Shown one piece after another: positions 8,834-17,919 of a stretch of DNA of 56,272 nucleotides (the stretch's first letter is position 1; every line of letters begins with the position of its first letter). A model generated the notes under the pieces. That model did not search any database. It saw nothing but the letters and a program-made list of their open reading frames with translations, and had not been told where the DNA came from. The stretch spans positions 1 through 56,272 of the forward strand of contig ONAE01000012.1 in the NCBI GenBank assembly GCA_900315695.1, read 5' to 3'. The stretch is from an uncultured Prevotella sp. (lineage in GTDB: Bacteria > Bacteroidota > Bacteroidia > Bacteroidales > Bacteroidaceae). Position numbers and translations under genes: made by a program.

Positions 8834-10885
8834 ATGAGTAGTTTCAACATTAAAAATGACCTCACTTGGCGTGACTTTCTCATCCGTTCAGCATTGATTG
8901 TGGCCACTACCGCTGTCATCGTCTGGCTGATGCCCCGAAATACACAATCCAGTTTTAAAATAGAAAGGGGTAAGCCCTGGGTTTATAACGACCTGAGTGC
9001 GCCTTTTGACTTTCCCATCTATAAAAGTGAAGAGGCTGTGAAGGCTGAACGCGACAGTCTGATGAAGAGCTATGAACCCTACTACATTTATAATGAGGAG
9101 ATCGTGGGCAAGCAAGTCCGCCAATTCTATAAAGATTACAACAAGGGGATTCCCGGGCTTCCCGACGACTATCTGAGTATTGTGGCAAACCGTCTGCGCG
9201 ACCTCTATACTCAGGGCATCATGAACAGTTCTGAGTTCACCATCCTGCGCCAGGACACAGCTAAGTCCATCCGCGTCATCAACGGCAAGGATGTTACCAG
9301 CGTATCCATCACCAAGCTCAACTCCGTTGTCTCTGCCTATGAGCAGATCTTCCAGGATGAGACACTGTCCAAGCACAAGGACGTATTACAGAAATGCAAT
9401 CTCAATGACTACATCGCGCCCAACCTGATCTACGACAGAGCCCGTAGCGAAGCCAGTCTGAATGAGCTCCACAACAGTATCCCCTTGGCAAGCGGCATTG
9501 TTCAGCGAGGTCAGAAGATTATCGATCGTGGCGACATCGTGGATAAAAACACCTACAACATTCTCATGTCTTATAAGAAAGAGACAGACCGGCGTGATGA
9601 GAACAAGCAGGGTATCAGCCTGATCATTCTTGGACAGGTGCTCTATGTGTTGATCATGATCTCCTGCTTTACCATCTACATCTCGCTGTTCAGAAAGGAT
9701 TATTTCGAGAATCCGCGCTCCATATTGATGCTCTACTCCCTGATCCTGATCTTCGTCGTATTGGCGTCTCTCATGGTCAGCCACAATGTACTGCACGTCT
9801 ATATCGTCCCCTTTGCCATGGTACCGATTTTCATCCGTGTATTTATGGACTCACGGACGGCCTTCATGGCCCATGCGGTGTTGACGATGATCTGCGCCAG
9901 CATTTTACAGCATCCGCTTGAGTTTATTTCTGTCGAGATGATAGCAGGTCTTGTGGCTATTTTCTCCCTACGGGAACTGTCAAGTCGTTCCCAGCTTTTC
10001 TGGACAGCAGTACTGGTTACCATAGCCACAGGACTGACGAACCTCGCGCTCGAATGGATCCGCAATGAAGATCTGGCCCGTCTCAACCTCAGCGAGTACA
10101 ATTACATCTGCATCAACGGTATCCTCCTGTTCTGTTCTTACCCCCTGCTCTATCTCATCGAGAAGGCCTTTGGCTTCATATCCAATATCACGCTGATCGA
10201 ATTGTCGGATATGAACAAGACCCTGCTCCGCAAGATGAGTGAGGTGGCCCCTGGAACTTTCCAGCACTCTATCCAGGTAGGAAACCTGGCGGCAGAGATT
10301 GCCAATAAGATCGGTGCCAAGAGCCAGTTAGTTAGAACAGGTGCGCTCTATCACGACATCGGCAAGATGATGAACCCCATCTATTTCACCGAAAACCAGT
10401 CGGGCGTGAATCCTCATGAGAAATTAGGTGCCATCGACAGTGCCCAGACGATTATCAGTCATGTGACGGAAGGCGTGAAACTGGCAGATAAATATAATCT
10501 GCCCAGTGTAATCAGAGACTTCATCTCAACCCATCACGGACTAGGCAAGGCCAAATACTTCTACGTCAAGTATGTGAACGAGCATCCCAACGATGAGGTC
10601 GACGATCTGCTCTTCACCTATCCTGGTCCCAACCCCTTCACCAAGGAGCAGGCTATCCTGATGATGGCCGATACGGTAGAGGCTGCCTCACGCTCTCTTC
10701 CCGACTACACGGAACAGACCATCCGCGACCTTGTCAACAAACTCATCGACACCCAGGTGGCAGAAGGCTATTTCAAGGAGTGCCCCATCACTTTCCGCGA
10801 TATCGCCTATGCCAAGACTGTACTCATTGAGAAGCTGAAGACGATTTATCACACCCGTGTCAATTATCCTGAACTGAAAAAATAA
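8834..10885 (+). CDS. pgpH: 7TM-HD family cyclic-di-AMP phosphodiesterase (PgpH/YqfF-like)
   Basis: 683 residues from the ATG at 8834. One N-terminal membrane helix (about 12-32) precedes a large extracytoplasmic 7TMR-HDED domain (about 40-260). Seven membrane helices (about 262-455) and a cytoplasmic HD domain follow, with HSIQVGN (H478) and HD at 507-508 in ALYHDIGKM. PgpH relatives hydrolyse c-di-AMP to pApA. A longer in-frame reading from a TTG at 8777 would begin inside the promoter and is rejected. It is monocistronic, with its own promoter and a clear terminator. Confidence 0.9.
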   Translation: MSSFNIKNDLTWRDFLIRSALIVATTAVIVWLMPRNTQSSFKIERGKPWVYNDLSAPFDFPIYKSEEAVKAERDSLMKSYEPYYIYNEEIVGKQVRQFYKDYNKGIPGLPDDYLSIVANRLRDLYTQGIMNSSEFTILRQDTAKSIRVINGKDVTSVSITKLNSVVSAYEQIFQDETLSKHKDVLQKCNLNDYIAPNLIYDRARSEASLNELHNSIPLASGIVQRGQKIIDRGDIVDKNTYNILMSYKKETDRRDENKQGISLIILGQVLYVLIMISCFTIYISLFRKDYFENPRSILMLYSLILIFVVLASLMVSHNVLHVYIVPFAMVPIFIRVFMDSRTAFMAHAVLTMICASILQHPLEFISVEMIAGLVAIFSLRELSSRSQLFWTAVLVTIATGLTNLALEWIRNEDLARLNLSEYNYICINGILLFCSYPLLYLIEKAFGFISNITLIELSDMNKTLLRKMSEVAPGTFQHSIQVGNLAAEIANKIGAKSQLVRTGALYHDIGKMMNPIYFTENQSGVNPHEKLGAIDSAQTIISHVTEGVKLADKYNLPSVIRDFISTHHGLGKAKYFYVKYVNEHPNDEVDDLLFTYPGPNPFTKEQAILMMADTVEAASRSLPDYTEQTIRDLVNKLIDTQVAEGYFKECPITFRDIAYAKTVLIEKLKTIYHTRVNYPELKK

Positions 10886-10907
10886 CGGATTATTGCACAC
10901 CTATACA

Positions 10908-10947
10908 CCCATTTGTGCAAGAAATTTCTGCACAAATGGGCTTTTTT
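10908..10947 (+). terminator. Rho-independent terminator after pgpH
   Basis: A perfect 12-bp stem (CCCATTTGTGCA and its complement, 10908-10919 and 10929-10940) with a 9-base loop, followed by C and six T residues. Confidence 0.85.
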
Positions 10948-11062
10948 GTGCAGGAAATTCCCTATTTTTGGTTAATATCTGTTAACTTTGTGTGCGCAAA
11001 CGGCAAACTTTCGAACAAACCGCATACCTTTGCACCCGATTTTTTAAGATGTTTTTAGGATT

Positions 11063-12631
11063 ATGAACAATTTGAAAGTAATTATTACCAGCGTGATGCT
11101 GGCAGCAACAACCTCAGCAAGTGCTGGCGGTATCTTAACCAATACAAATCAGAGCGTTGATTTTCTTAGGAATCCTGCACGCGATGCAGCTATCGGTCTT
11201 GACGGTGTCTATTCAAACCCCGCAGGTGTCGCTTTCCTGCCCGAGGGATTCCATATTACATTCAACTGGCAGTACGCTCACCAGACGCGTACGATTACCA
11301 GCAACAACCCTCTTTATGCACTGGGGCGCAAAAACAATGGCGACACCTCCAAGACTTTCGAGGGTGTTGCCGACGCACCATTCATCCCATCACTTCAGGG
11401 TGCTTATAACAGAGGTAACTGGAGCTGGCAGTTCAACCTCTCTGTGCCTGGTGGCGGCGGTAGCTGCGAATTCTCCGACGGACTGGGCTCTTTCGAGAGT
11501 GTCGTCGGTGGCATTGCCCATCAGCTCAGCGGACTCGACCAGATTGCCACAGCCTTAGGTCAGCCTGCCCCTGGTGTCAGCGGCTACGATATGGACGGTT
11601 ATATGCAAGGACGTCAGTACTATTTTGGCGTACAGCTCGGTGCTGCTTATAAGATCACACCCGACCTCTCAGTCTATGGCGGTCTGCGTTTCCTTTACGG
11701 AACAGCCACCTATAAGGCCAAGATCAGTAATATTATGGTAAAAACCGCTGGTGGTTATCAGGACTTCGGAAGCTTTCTGCAGACAGCCACAGCCATGGTG
11801 GATGGTGGCATCACGACGGTCAACGACGGTATTGCATTGGTAGATGCAGGAATGGCCCAGTATGAGGCAGCCGGCGCCACAGCCCTTCCCCAGTATCAGG
11901 AGCTCGTGGTACAAAAGGCACAGCTTGAGGGATCGCTCGCCACGCTTCAGGGTACTAACGAGAGCCTCAACAACCTGCAGAAGTACTCTGAGGGTGTAAA
12001 TCTGCTCTGTAACCAGTGGAGTGTTGGTATTGCACCTGTCATCGGTGTTGACTGGCGTGTAGGTCAGTTCAACTTCGCTGTCAAGTATGAGTTCAAGACC
12101 CAGATCCGCATGGAGAATGAGTCAACCGTCAACAAGGCCAGTGAGATTCCTGCCGTCAACAAGTTCCGCGATGGTGAGAAAGTCAATGAGGATATGCCCG
12201 CACAGCTCGCTGTCGGTGCGATGTGGAACATCACCGATGCCGTCCGTCTGAACCTTGGCTACCACCATTTCTATGATAAGAACGCCAGATGGTACAACGA
12301 CTCACAGGATTTGCTCGATGGTGGTACCAACGAGTATCTGGCTGGTGCAGAATGGGATGTCACTAAGAAACTCACCATCTCTACTGGTGGTCAGATTACC
12401 CGTTATCAGCTTACCGATGCTTACATGAATGATATGTCGTTCGTTGTCAACAGCTTCAGCTTCGGTCTGGGCTTCAACTACAAAGTATCTGATATCGTAA
12501 CCCTCAAGGCTGCCTATTTCCAGACCAACTACGACGATTACAAGCGTGTCACCTCTACAGAACCGCTGGTCAGCGACACGTTCACCCGCACCAACCGCGT
12601 GCTCGGTATTGGCTGCGAGCTGAACTTCTAA
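11063..12631 (+). CDS. OmpP1/FadL/TodX-family outer membrane protein
   Basis: 522 residues with a signal peptide (cleavage after about residue 21, TSASA-GG). The N-terminal segment carries the family-typical NPAG motif (VYSNPAGVAFLPEGF). The rest alternates aromatic beta strands and ends in phenylalanine (GCELNF), as outer membrane barrels do. FadL relatives pass long-chain fatty acids or other hydrophobic compounds across the outer membrane. Residues about 230-305 form an alanine- and glutamine-rich, possibly helical insertion that is longer than in E. coli FadL. A TACCTTTG -7 box lies at 11025-11032. The substrate is unknown. Confidence 0.85.
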   Translation: MNNLKVIITSVMLAATTSASAGGILTNTNQSVDFLRNPARDAAIGLDGVYSNPAGVAFLPEGFHITFNWQYAHQTRTITSNNPLYALGRKNNGDTSKTFEGVADAPFIPSLQGAYNRGNWSWQFNLSVPGGGGSCEFSDGLGSFESVVGGIAHQLSGLDQIATALGQPAPGVSGYDMDGYMQGRQYYFGVQLGAAYKITPDLSVYGGLRFLYGTATYKAKISNIMVKTAGGYQDFGSFLQTATAMVDGGITTVNDGIALVDAGMAQYEAAGATALPQYQELVVQKAQLEGSLATLQGTNESLNNLQKYSEGVNLLCNQWSVGIAPVIGVDWRVGQFNFAVKYEFKTQIRMENESTVNKASEIPAVNKFRDGEKVNEDMPAQLAVGAMWNITDAVRLNLGYHHFYDKNARWYNDSQDLLDGGTNEYLAGAEWDVTKKLTISTGGQITRYQLTDAYMNDMSFVVNSFSFGLGFNYKVSDIVTLKAAYFQTNYDDYKRVTSTEPLVSDTFTRTNRVLGIGCELNF

Positions 12632-12746
12632 ATGTTAATTAATCGCAAAAAAGGGCGGAGCTATAGTTGATTGCCATCAAAACGAAGTATATTTGCAAAC
12701 AAAATTTGGTCTAAACTAATTTGTTTCAATTTATCTGAATATAAAA

Positions 12747-13322
12747 ATGAAGAAATTGTTTCTTTTAGCAGTGATGGCGATGATGGCTATTGCAGTGCAG
12801 GCCGACGAGGAAGAGTTCGTGGTGACAAGTGGCGACTTCAATGTTGTCAGGCAGCCAGGTAAAACTGGCAGGCTGGAAGTGGATTTCACCAAGGCCAAAG
12901 TTGGAAATCTCTCCACGATGGAAATCACGGATCAGACCTTCATGGACTATCTTGCTGCCAACGACCAGAAGGTTTTCAAGAAGTGGAGTGAGTATCAGGA
13001 AGAAGCCATAGAGACCTTTATGGAACGCTGGAACGATGCCAAGAAGAAGGTGATCAAACTCACCAAGAAAGACACGCCCGACTACATCATCAAGATTAAT
13101 GCCGCACAGCTGGATCCAGGCAACTCTGGTGCAGCCACCTGGAGTTGGAACAAGCGTGGTGGCGGTATTATCATCTCTGGCACATTGGAGGTCATCGATG
13201 CTGCAGGCAACAGTGTCTGCAAGATGAACATCAACCGTTACAGAGGTTTCTCAACGAGAGGCCTTGATATCAAGATTCCCACCTTCCATCGCCCTCACTA
13301 TCAATGTCAGTGCACAGGATAA
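12747..13322 (+). CDS. Secreted protein of unknown function, 3' end probably replaced
   Basis: The 191-residue reading frame has a clear signal peptide (MKKLFLLAVMAMMAIAVQA). The mature part is acidic and lysine-rich, with GGGIIISGTLEVIDAAGNSV and PDYIIKINA segments suggesting a beta-rich domain. I do not recognise a named family. After KIPTFHR (to about 13292) the frame ends in PHYQCQCTG, which is simply the next gene's signal-peptide coding sequence read in another frame. The natural C-terminus therefore looks lost. A promoter-like TATATTTG (12688-12695) precedes it. Confidence 0.7.
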   Translation: MKKLFLLAVMAMMAIAVQADEEEFVVTSGDFNVVRQPGKTGRLEVDFTKAKVGNLSTMEITDQTFMDYLAANDQKVFKKWSEYQEEAIETFMERWNDAKKKVIKLTKKDTPDYIIKINAAQLDPGNSGAATWSWNKRGGGIIISGTLEVIDAAGNSVCKMNINRYRGFSTRGLDIKIPTFHRPHYQCQCTG

Positions 13323-14127
13323 CGGACTGAATCCCGTTTACAAAGTTCAATTAGGGGAGATCACCTATCAGAAAGGCGAAGCCAGCAAGAAGTTGACAGC
13401 CAGTAAGGTGCTTGGCGTGGTGGCTGATGTCGTTGAAGGCAGAGTCACAGATATCCATAATGAAGAATATATTCCCCTGGCCACCAACTGTGTGAAGACT
13501 GGCCTGACACATGTCCGCCGCCTGCAGACCATTGAAGCCGACGAGGTTGAGGATGCCAAATATCTGGTGACTGCTACGCTGACAGATATTACAGCCTCGC
13601 GCAAGGTAAAGACCTATGATCGCAAGGACAGTAAAGGGCGTGAATATAAAGAGACAAAGACTTACTACGGTGCCGTAGTGACGGTAGCTCTCAACTTCAA
13701 GAATCTGCAGTCTGGCGAAGTAACCACCAGTTCCATCTCCGGACGTTGTTCTGAATATTCACTGGCGAACTCGGCTGATGAAGCTATCCGCAGTGCACTG
13801 GGCGCACTTGCAGAAAATATCTACGAATATTATAATGAGGTTTATCCGATCCGAGCCAACATCATTGAACGTGGCAGAGAGAAGAAAGACAAGACCAAGG
13901 AGCTTTATATTGACGTTGGCAGCAGGTTCATAGGTGAGGATGTGCATTTCGATGTCTTTATCATCGGACAGGTTGCAGGTCGTGAGACACGTAAGCAGAT
14001 TGGTCGCATCCGTGTCCGCGAGACTTTAGGCGATGATATCTCACTCTGCAAGGTTCAGAAAGGCGGCAAGGACATCAAGGCCGCTTTCGACAGAGGTGAT
14101 GCCATCGTAGCCATCAGCACAGACTGA
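13264..14127 (+). CDS. CsgG/LpoB-like secreted protein, 5' end probably lost
   Basis: This frame overlaps the previous gene by 59 bases. No ATG is available; the longest reading uses TTG at 13264. Residues 9-18 (IALTINVSAQ) look like the h-region and cleavage site of a signal peptide, but the initiator Met and lysines that should precede them are missing. The mature part (DNGLNPVYKVQLGEITY onward) resembles CsgG/LpoB-like proteins: a VADVVEGRV helix, KYLVTATLTDI, a GRCSEYSLANSADEAI segment, and a C-terminal domain ending CKVQKGGKDIKAAFDRGD. Family assignment is tentative. Confidence 0.55.
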   Translation: MISRFPPSIALTINVSAQDNGLNPVYKVQLGEITYQKGEASKKLTASKVLGVVADVVEGRVTDIHNEEYIPLATNCVKTGLTHVRRLQTIEADEVEDAKYLVTATLTDITASRKVKTYDRKDSKGREYKETKTYYGAVVTVALNFKNLQSGEVTTSSISGRCSEYSLANSADEAIRSALGALAENIYEYYNEVYPIRANIIERGREKKDKTKELYIDVGSRFIGEDVHFDVFIIGQVAGRETRKQIGRIRVRETLGDDISLCKVQKGGKDIKAAFDRGDAIVAISTD

Positions 14128-14161
14128 CCTTCGTCCCAAACCTTTGCATCTGGCAACACAT

Positions 14162-14193
14162 GGTCACACGGTCACAGCTGTGACCATGTGACC
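14162..14193. repeat. 32-bp palindrome, copy 1
   Basis: Two 16-bp arms meeting at AGCT, with one mismatched pair. Each arm contains the heptamer GGTCACA twice. It is followed by TTTT and may also act as a terminator for the CsgG-like gene. Its reverse complement is exactly copy 2. Confidence 0.85.
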
Positions 14194-14282
14194 TTTTATC
14201 TGTGACAATAATATTTGTTTACGCATAAACTATTGATAATCAACATATTATTCCAAAATCCTTTCTAATTAGCTCCTTCTGC

Positions 14283-14314
14283 GGTCACATGGTCACAGCT
14301 GTGACCGTGTGACC
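14283..14314. repeat. 32-bp palindrome, copy 2 (inverted)
   Basis: Exact reverse complement of the 32-bp palindrome at 14162-14193, 89 bases away. The pair with its AT-rich spacer resembles a REP doublet. Confidence 0.85.
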
Positions 14315-14562
14315 ACGTAATGTTGAATTCCGTGAGTGGAAAACTAATACTTTCAAGGGCAAGTAGTAATGCCCGCAAGTACAAACACTAAGGCTGGCAG
14401 GGAGAAAAAGCCCTTTTCGCCATCGTTCTCCCATACCCTAACAGCCGTCTGCCTATACCCCAACAACTTCGCGCCCATACCCAATTTGAAACGTATATTT
14501 TTCCTGTTCATAAGAGTATCATCACTCTTGCATGAAAAGAACAGTCCCAGAATCCAATTTCT
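14315..14562. other. Gene-poor stretch, nothing convincing
   Basis: Open frames of about 80 codons exist on both strands over each other, but neither has family-like sequence, a promoter or a plausible start. I see no gene here. Confidence 0.6.
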
Positions 14563-14650
14563 GCCAGATTTAAATCTAGAACTTGCTACATTTAAATCTA
14601 ACAATTGCTGGAATTAAATCTGGCAATCAGACCTTTAAATTGGAAAAACA
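14563..14650. repeat. Four degenerate 22-nt tandem repeats
   Basis: Units begin at 14563, 14585, 14607 and 14629, each exactly 22 bases, sharing TTTAAATCT or a close variant. The first contains the perfect palindrome AGATTTAAATCT. Spacing equals two helical turns and the array ends 11 bases before a strong promoter, so an operator or activator array is plausible. Confidence 0.7.
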
Positions 14651-14660
14651 GGCCGAATTA

Positions 14661-14692
14661 TTTGGAACGTATTCAGATTTTTCTTATCTTTG
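14661..14692 (+). promoter_or_regulatory. Near-consensus promoter with no intact gene downstream
   Basis: TTTG (14661-14664), exactly 20 bases, then TATCTTTG (14685-14692). It points right, into a region with no open gene before the convergent end of priA. Confidence 0.75.
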
Positions 14693-14698
14693 CCGATG

Positions 14699-14843
14699 AT
14701 TCAGTCAGTCTGCACTTGTGTGGGCCGCTGGGTTAATACTTATTGGACAAGTGCTTCGCCTCTGTCGCACACTAGAGTTTTCGCAACTCCCCCTGCCACA
14801 AACGGAGCACAAAAGGACGTTTTCTAAACGTTATCTTCTGCTG
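14699..14843 (+). ncRNA. Candidate structured transcript or decayed gene
   Basis: Downstream of the strong promoter lies non-coding sequence with several self-complementary segments. GCACTTGT (14712-14719) pairs with 14747-14754, GAGTT (14775-14779) with 14785-14789, and ACGTTT with AAACGT near 14818-14832. This could be a small RNA or leader, or the remains of the gene whose 3' end survives at 14845-14958. I recognise no known RNA family. Confidence 0.25.
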
Positions 14844-14844
14844 A

Positions 14845-14958
14845 CTCAACTTCGCAAATTGTAATCTCAGTGGTAGAAAAGTGAAGTCGAAAGCAACCTC
14901 GCTGGATGGTCTGCCACGAGGCATTTATATCGTCAAAGGTAAGAAGGTGATGAAATAG
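14845..14958 (+). pseudogene. Relic of a T9SS cargo C-terminal sorting domain
   Basis: The frame reads LNFANCNLSGRKVKSK followed by ATSLDGLPRGIYIVKGKKVMK and a stop, preceded directly by TGA. The NLSGRKV...LPRGIYIVKGKKVMK pattern is the end of the type-A sorting tail that sends proteins through the type IX secretion system in Prevotella and Porphyromonas. Nothing upstream in frame encodes a cargo protein, so it is the stump of a lost gene. Confidence 0.7.
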
Positions 14959-14961
14959 GCA

Positions 14962-17235
14962 TCACAACGGATCGATGTCGTAATAGATCTGAAGTGAGGT
15001 ATAGCGCTTGTCTTGGAGCATCTGCTGCTGGGCAAGCGCTAAGTATTTGCGGACATCAGACATATTGAGCGATGGTTCCAGCTTCAACACGAGTTTGCGG
15101 ATGGACAAGGATTTGACCTTGGCGACAGCTGGTTTGTCAGGACCTAAGACGCGAGAGCCAAACCACTGGCGCAACAGGCTGCCGATCTCCAAGGCTGCCG
15201 TATCGACAACATTATCATAACGATGCTTCAGAAAGACATAGATGAGGCGATAATATGGGGGATAATGGAACTGTTGGCGCTCGGCTATCACCGACTTGTA
15301 GAAAGCCTGATAATCATTACGCACAATCTGGTCAATCAGGGGCAGATCAGGACTCTTGGTCTGCAGGATCACAAGTCCACGCTTGCCCTTACGTCCTGCC
15401 CGTCCGCTCACCTGCGACATCATCATAAACCCATACTCGTAAGCACGGAAGTCGGGATAGTTCAACATGGCATCGGCATTCAGGATGCCCACCACACTCA
15501 CCTTGTCGAAGTCGAGTCCCTTGGAGATCATCTGCGTGCCAATCAACAGGTTCGTACGACCGGCAGAGAAGTCGCTGATGATCCGTTCGTAGGCATGACG
15601 GCTGCGGGTGGTATCGAGATCCATACGTGAGATGCGGGCCTCAGGGAAGATATCCTGCACTTCTGCCTCTATCTTCTCTGTGCCATAGCCCTTGGTGAAC
15701 AGATCCTTGCAACCACAGGCTGGGCACTCGGTAGGTACCTGATAGGTATAGCCGCAATAATGACAGGTGAGCTGATTGAGGTTGCGATGAAAGGTGAGTG
15801 AGACATCACAATGCTGACAATGAGGCACCCAGCCACATTGCTTACATTCAATCATAGGTGCATAGCCTCGACGGTTCTGGAAGAGAATCACCTGTTCTCC
15901 CCGTTCCAAAGCCTCACGCGTCCTTGCCAACAGTAAGGGTGAGAAGGGACCATTCATCATTTTGCGACGTTGCAGATCCTTGATATCCACGACTTGTATC
16001 TCAGGGAGTTCGATACCCTGATAACGCTTATCAAGCGTCACCAAGCCATACTTACCCGTCTTGGCGTTGTGATAAGTCTCCATCGAAGGTGTAGCAGTGC
16101 CCAACAGAGTCTTGGCACCAAACATCTGAGCCAGCATAATCGCCGTAGATCGGGCATGATAGCGAGGCATGGGATCCTGCTGCTTATAGCTGGTCTCATG
16201 CTCCTCATCGACAATCACCAGCCCCAGGTTCTGGAAAGGCAACAGTACGGCACTGCGTGCCCCAAGGATGACATCATAGGGATGTCCGGAGAGCTGTTTC
16301 TGCCAAATCTCCACCCGCTCGGCATCGGAGTACTTGCTGTGATAGATACCCAGACGATTGCCAAACACATGTTGCAGGCGCTGCATAATCTGCACCGTCA
16401 GCGCAATTTCTGGCAAGAGATAGAGCACTTGCTGTTTCTTCTCCAAAGCCTGTTTGATGAGGTGGATATAGATCTCCGTCTTTCCGCTGGAAGTGACACC
16501 ATGCAGCAGCGTGACATTCTTCTTCATGAAGGAGAGAAGAATCTGATTATAGGCATCCTGCTGGACCTCGTTGAGGGGCTTGATCTTCTCAAAGTGAGGT
16601 TCTCCCCCATGATTCAGACGCCCCACCTCCAGCTCATAGGTCTCCAACAAGCCACGTTTTACCAAAGCGTTGATCGTCAGCAGAGAGGCATGACCAGTGT
16701 TCATCAGTTCATCGCGGGTGATCTCTACAGGCGTCTCACGACAGGTCTGTCCATCCAACGTATCCCAATGCGACAGAGCCAGATAATGGATGAAAGCCTC
16801 CTGCTGCTTACCTGCCCGCTGGAGCATATTCAGCGCCACATGAAGCGTCTGTTCGTTGCGAAAGTTGGGTGTCAGGCGGATATAAAGTTCTGTCTTCGGA
16901 CGATAGCCGTCTTCTGCCTTCAAACCTGAAGGGAGTGCGGCTTTATAGACTTCTCCAATCGGAGACATATAATAATCGGAGATCCAATTCCAGAGCCTCA
17001 ACTGACTATCAAGTAAGATGGGCGAAGCATCGAGCAACTGCAAGATGTCCTTTACCTCATAGTCAGCGGGTTTCCTGTCATGGATCTCCGAGATGACCCC
17101 TACATAGGTCTTGTTTTTTCCAAAGGGTACGAGTACACGGGCGCCTACCCTAACATGAGCCTCTAACTGCGGAGGGACAGCATAGGTAAAAAGGCCGTCA
17201 AGCGGCAGAGGCAATATGACGTCCGTGTACCGCAC
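14962..17235 (-). CDS. priA: Primosomal replication helicase PriA
   Basis: 757 residues. An N-terminal DNA-binding region (about 1-210) precedes a superfamily 2 helicase core with Walker A GVTSSGKT (246-253) and Walker B DEEH (343-346). A zinc-binding insertion carries eight cysteines (C464, C467, C473, C476, C491, C494, C504, C507). PriA restarts stalled replication forks by loading the replicative helicase. The start is 8 bases downstream of the small beta-barrel gene on the same strand, so the two probably share a transcript although their functions are unrelated. Confidence 0.95.
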   Translation of the reverse strand: MRYTDVILPLPLDGLFTYAVPPQLEAHVRVGARVLVPFGKNKTYVGVISEIHDRKPADYEVKDILQLLDASPILLDSQLRLWNWISDYYMSPIGEVYKAALPSGLKAEDGYRPKTELYIRLTPNFRNEQTLHVALNMLQRAGKQQEAFIHYLALSHWDTLDGQTCRETPVEITRDELMNTGHASLLTINALVKRGLLETYELEVGRLNHGGEPHFEKIKPLNEVQQDAYNQILLSFMKKNVTLLHGVTSSGKTEIYIHLIKQALEKKQQVLYLLPEIALTVQIMQRLQHVFGNRLGIYHSKYSDAERVEIWQKQLSGHPYDVILGARSAVLLPFQNLGLVIVDEEHETSYKQQDPMPRYHARSTAIMLAQMFGAKTLLGTATPSMETYHNAKTGKYGLVTLDKRYQGIELPEIQVVDIKDLQRRKMMNGPFSPLLLARTREALERGEQVILFQNRRGYAPMIECKQCGWVPHCQHCDVSLTFHRNLNQLTCHYCGYTYQVPTECPACGCKDLFTKGYGTEKIEAEVQDIFPEARISRMDLDTTRSRHAYERIISDFSAGRTNLLIGTQMISKGLDFDKVSVVGILNADAMLNYPDFRAYEYGFMMMSQVSGRAGRKGKRGLVILQTKSPDLPLIDQIVRNDYQAFYKSVIAERQQFHYPPYYRLIYVFLKHRYDNVVDTAALEIGSLLRQWFGSRVLGPDKPAVAKVKSLSIRKLVLKLEPSLNMSDVRKYLALAQQQMLQDKRYTSLQIYYDIDPL

Positions 17236-17243
17236 AGATATGC

Positions 17244-17846
17244 TTAGAAGAAGTAAGCGACTCCAATCTGCCAGGCGTTGAGCTTACCGTTTTCCTTGAT
17301 TTGGTTGGGAACAGTATTCTCGGTAAGCTCTCCAGACTTTCCAAGACCGAAGTTATAATTAGCAAATACCTGCAGATGGCCGAGCAGCATCAGACCTAAA
17401 CCAACATTGGCACTGATGTTTGAGCTCTTGAAAGTCCAGTTGCCTACGTCTGTCTTAATATCCTTGTCACCCACATTGAATCCGAACTGAGGACCAGCGA
17501 AGAAGTAGATGCTGGCTGTGCTTCCCAGACCAATACCATAACGAAGGTTTATGGGGATCTGGATAGACTGCTGTTTGATACTGGTATCATCAACCTCTGC
17601 TTTACGCTGATCATAGAGGGCAGAAGCATCAAAACCAAGACCTACGATTGGAAGCGTAAACTTCACCGTCGGGCCAATGAAGAAACCTGCCTGATTAGAC
17701 TTACTGATAGCATTCGCATCAAGACTCATGCTAGTCAGGTTCAGACCACCCTTTAAACCGAATTTCACCTCTGCCTTAGCAGGAACTGCTGTCATCAGAG
17801 CAGCGAAAAGTACTACTACAGTTAAAATCTTTTTCATTTTTCTCAT
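17244..17846 (-). CDS. Small outer membrane beta-barrel protein (PorT-family type)
   Basis: 200 residues with a signal peptide (KKILTVVVLFAALMTAVPAKA), then FGLKGGLNLTSMSL and repeated amphipathic strands ending in aromatic YFF. This is the outer-membrane beta-barrel family 2 pattern common in Bacteroidetes. It lies just downstream of gldN, but relatives occur in many contexts and a role in type IX secretion is only a possibility. Start may be 17846 or the Met at 17837. A TACCTTTG -7 box at 17867-17874 suggests its own promoter. Confidence 0.75.
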   Translation of the reverse strand: MRKMKKILTVVVLFAALMTAVPAKAEVKFGLKGGLNLTSMSLDANAISKSNQAGFFIGPTVKFTLPIVGLGFDASALYDQRKAEVDDTSIKQQSIQIPINLRYGIGLGSTASIYFFAGPQFGFNVGDKDIKTDVGNWTFKSSNISANVGLGLMLLGHLQVFANYNFGLGKSGELTENTVPNQIKENGKLNAWQIGVAYFF

Positions 17847-17919
17847 CTTGTTAAGTTAAAACGGTGCAAAGGTACGAAAAAAGTCGGATAACGTAACGTT
17901 TTACCCGACTTTTAACACA

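Noticed and set aside
14353-14617. Overlapping 82-83 codon frames on both strands
   Set aside because: No family resemblance, no promoter, and they mirror each other; most likely chance.
14563-14650. 22-nt tandem repeats as a CRISPR array
   Set aside because: Units are contiguous without unique spacers, degenerate, and no cas genes are present.
15970-16929. 319-codon plus-strand frame inside priA
   Set aside because: Antisense shadow of priA; composition follows the complementary helicase codons.
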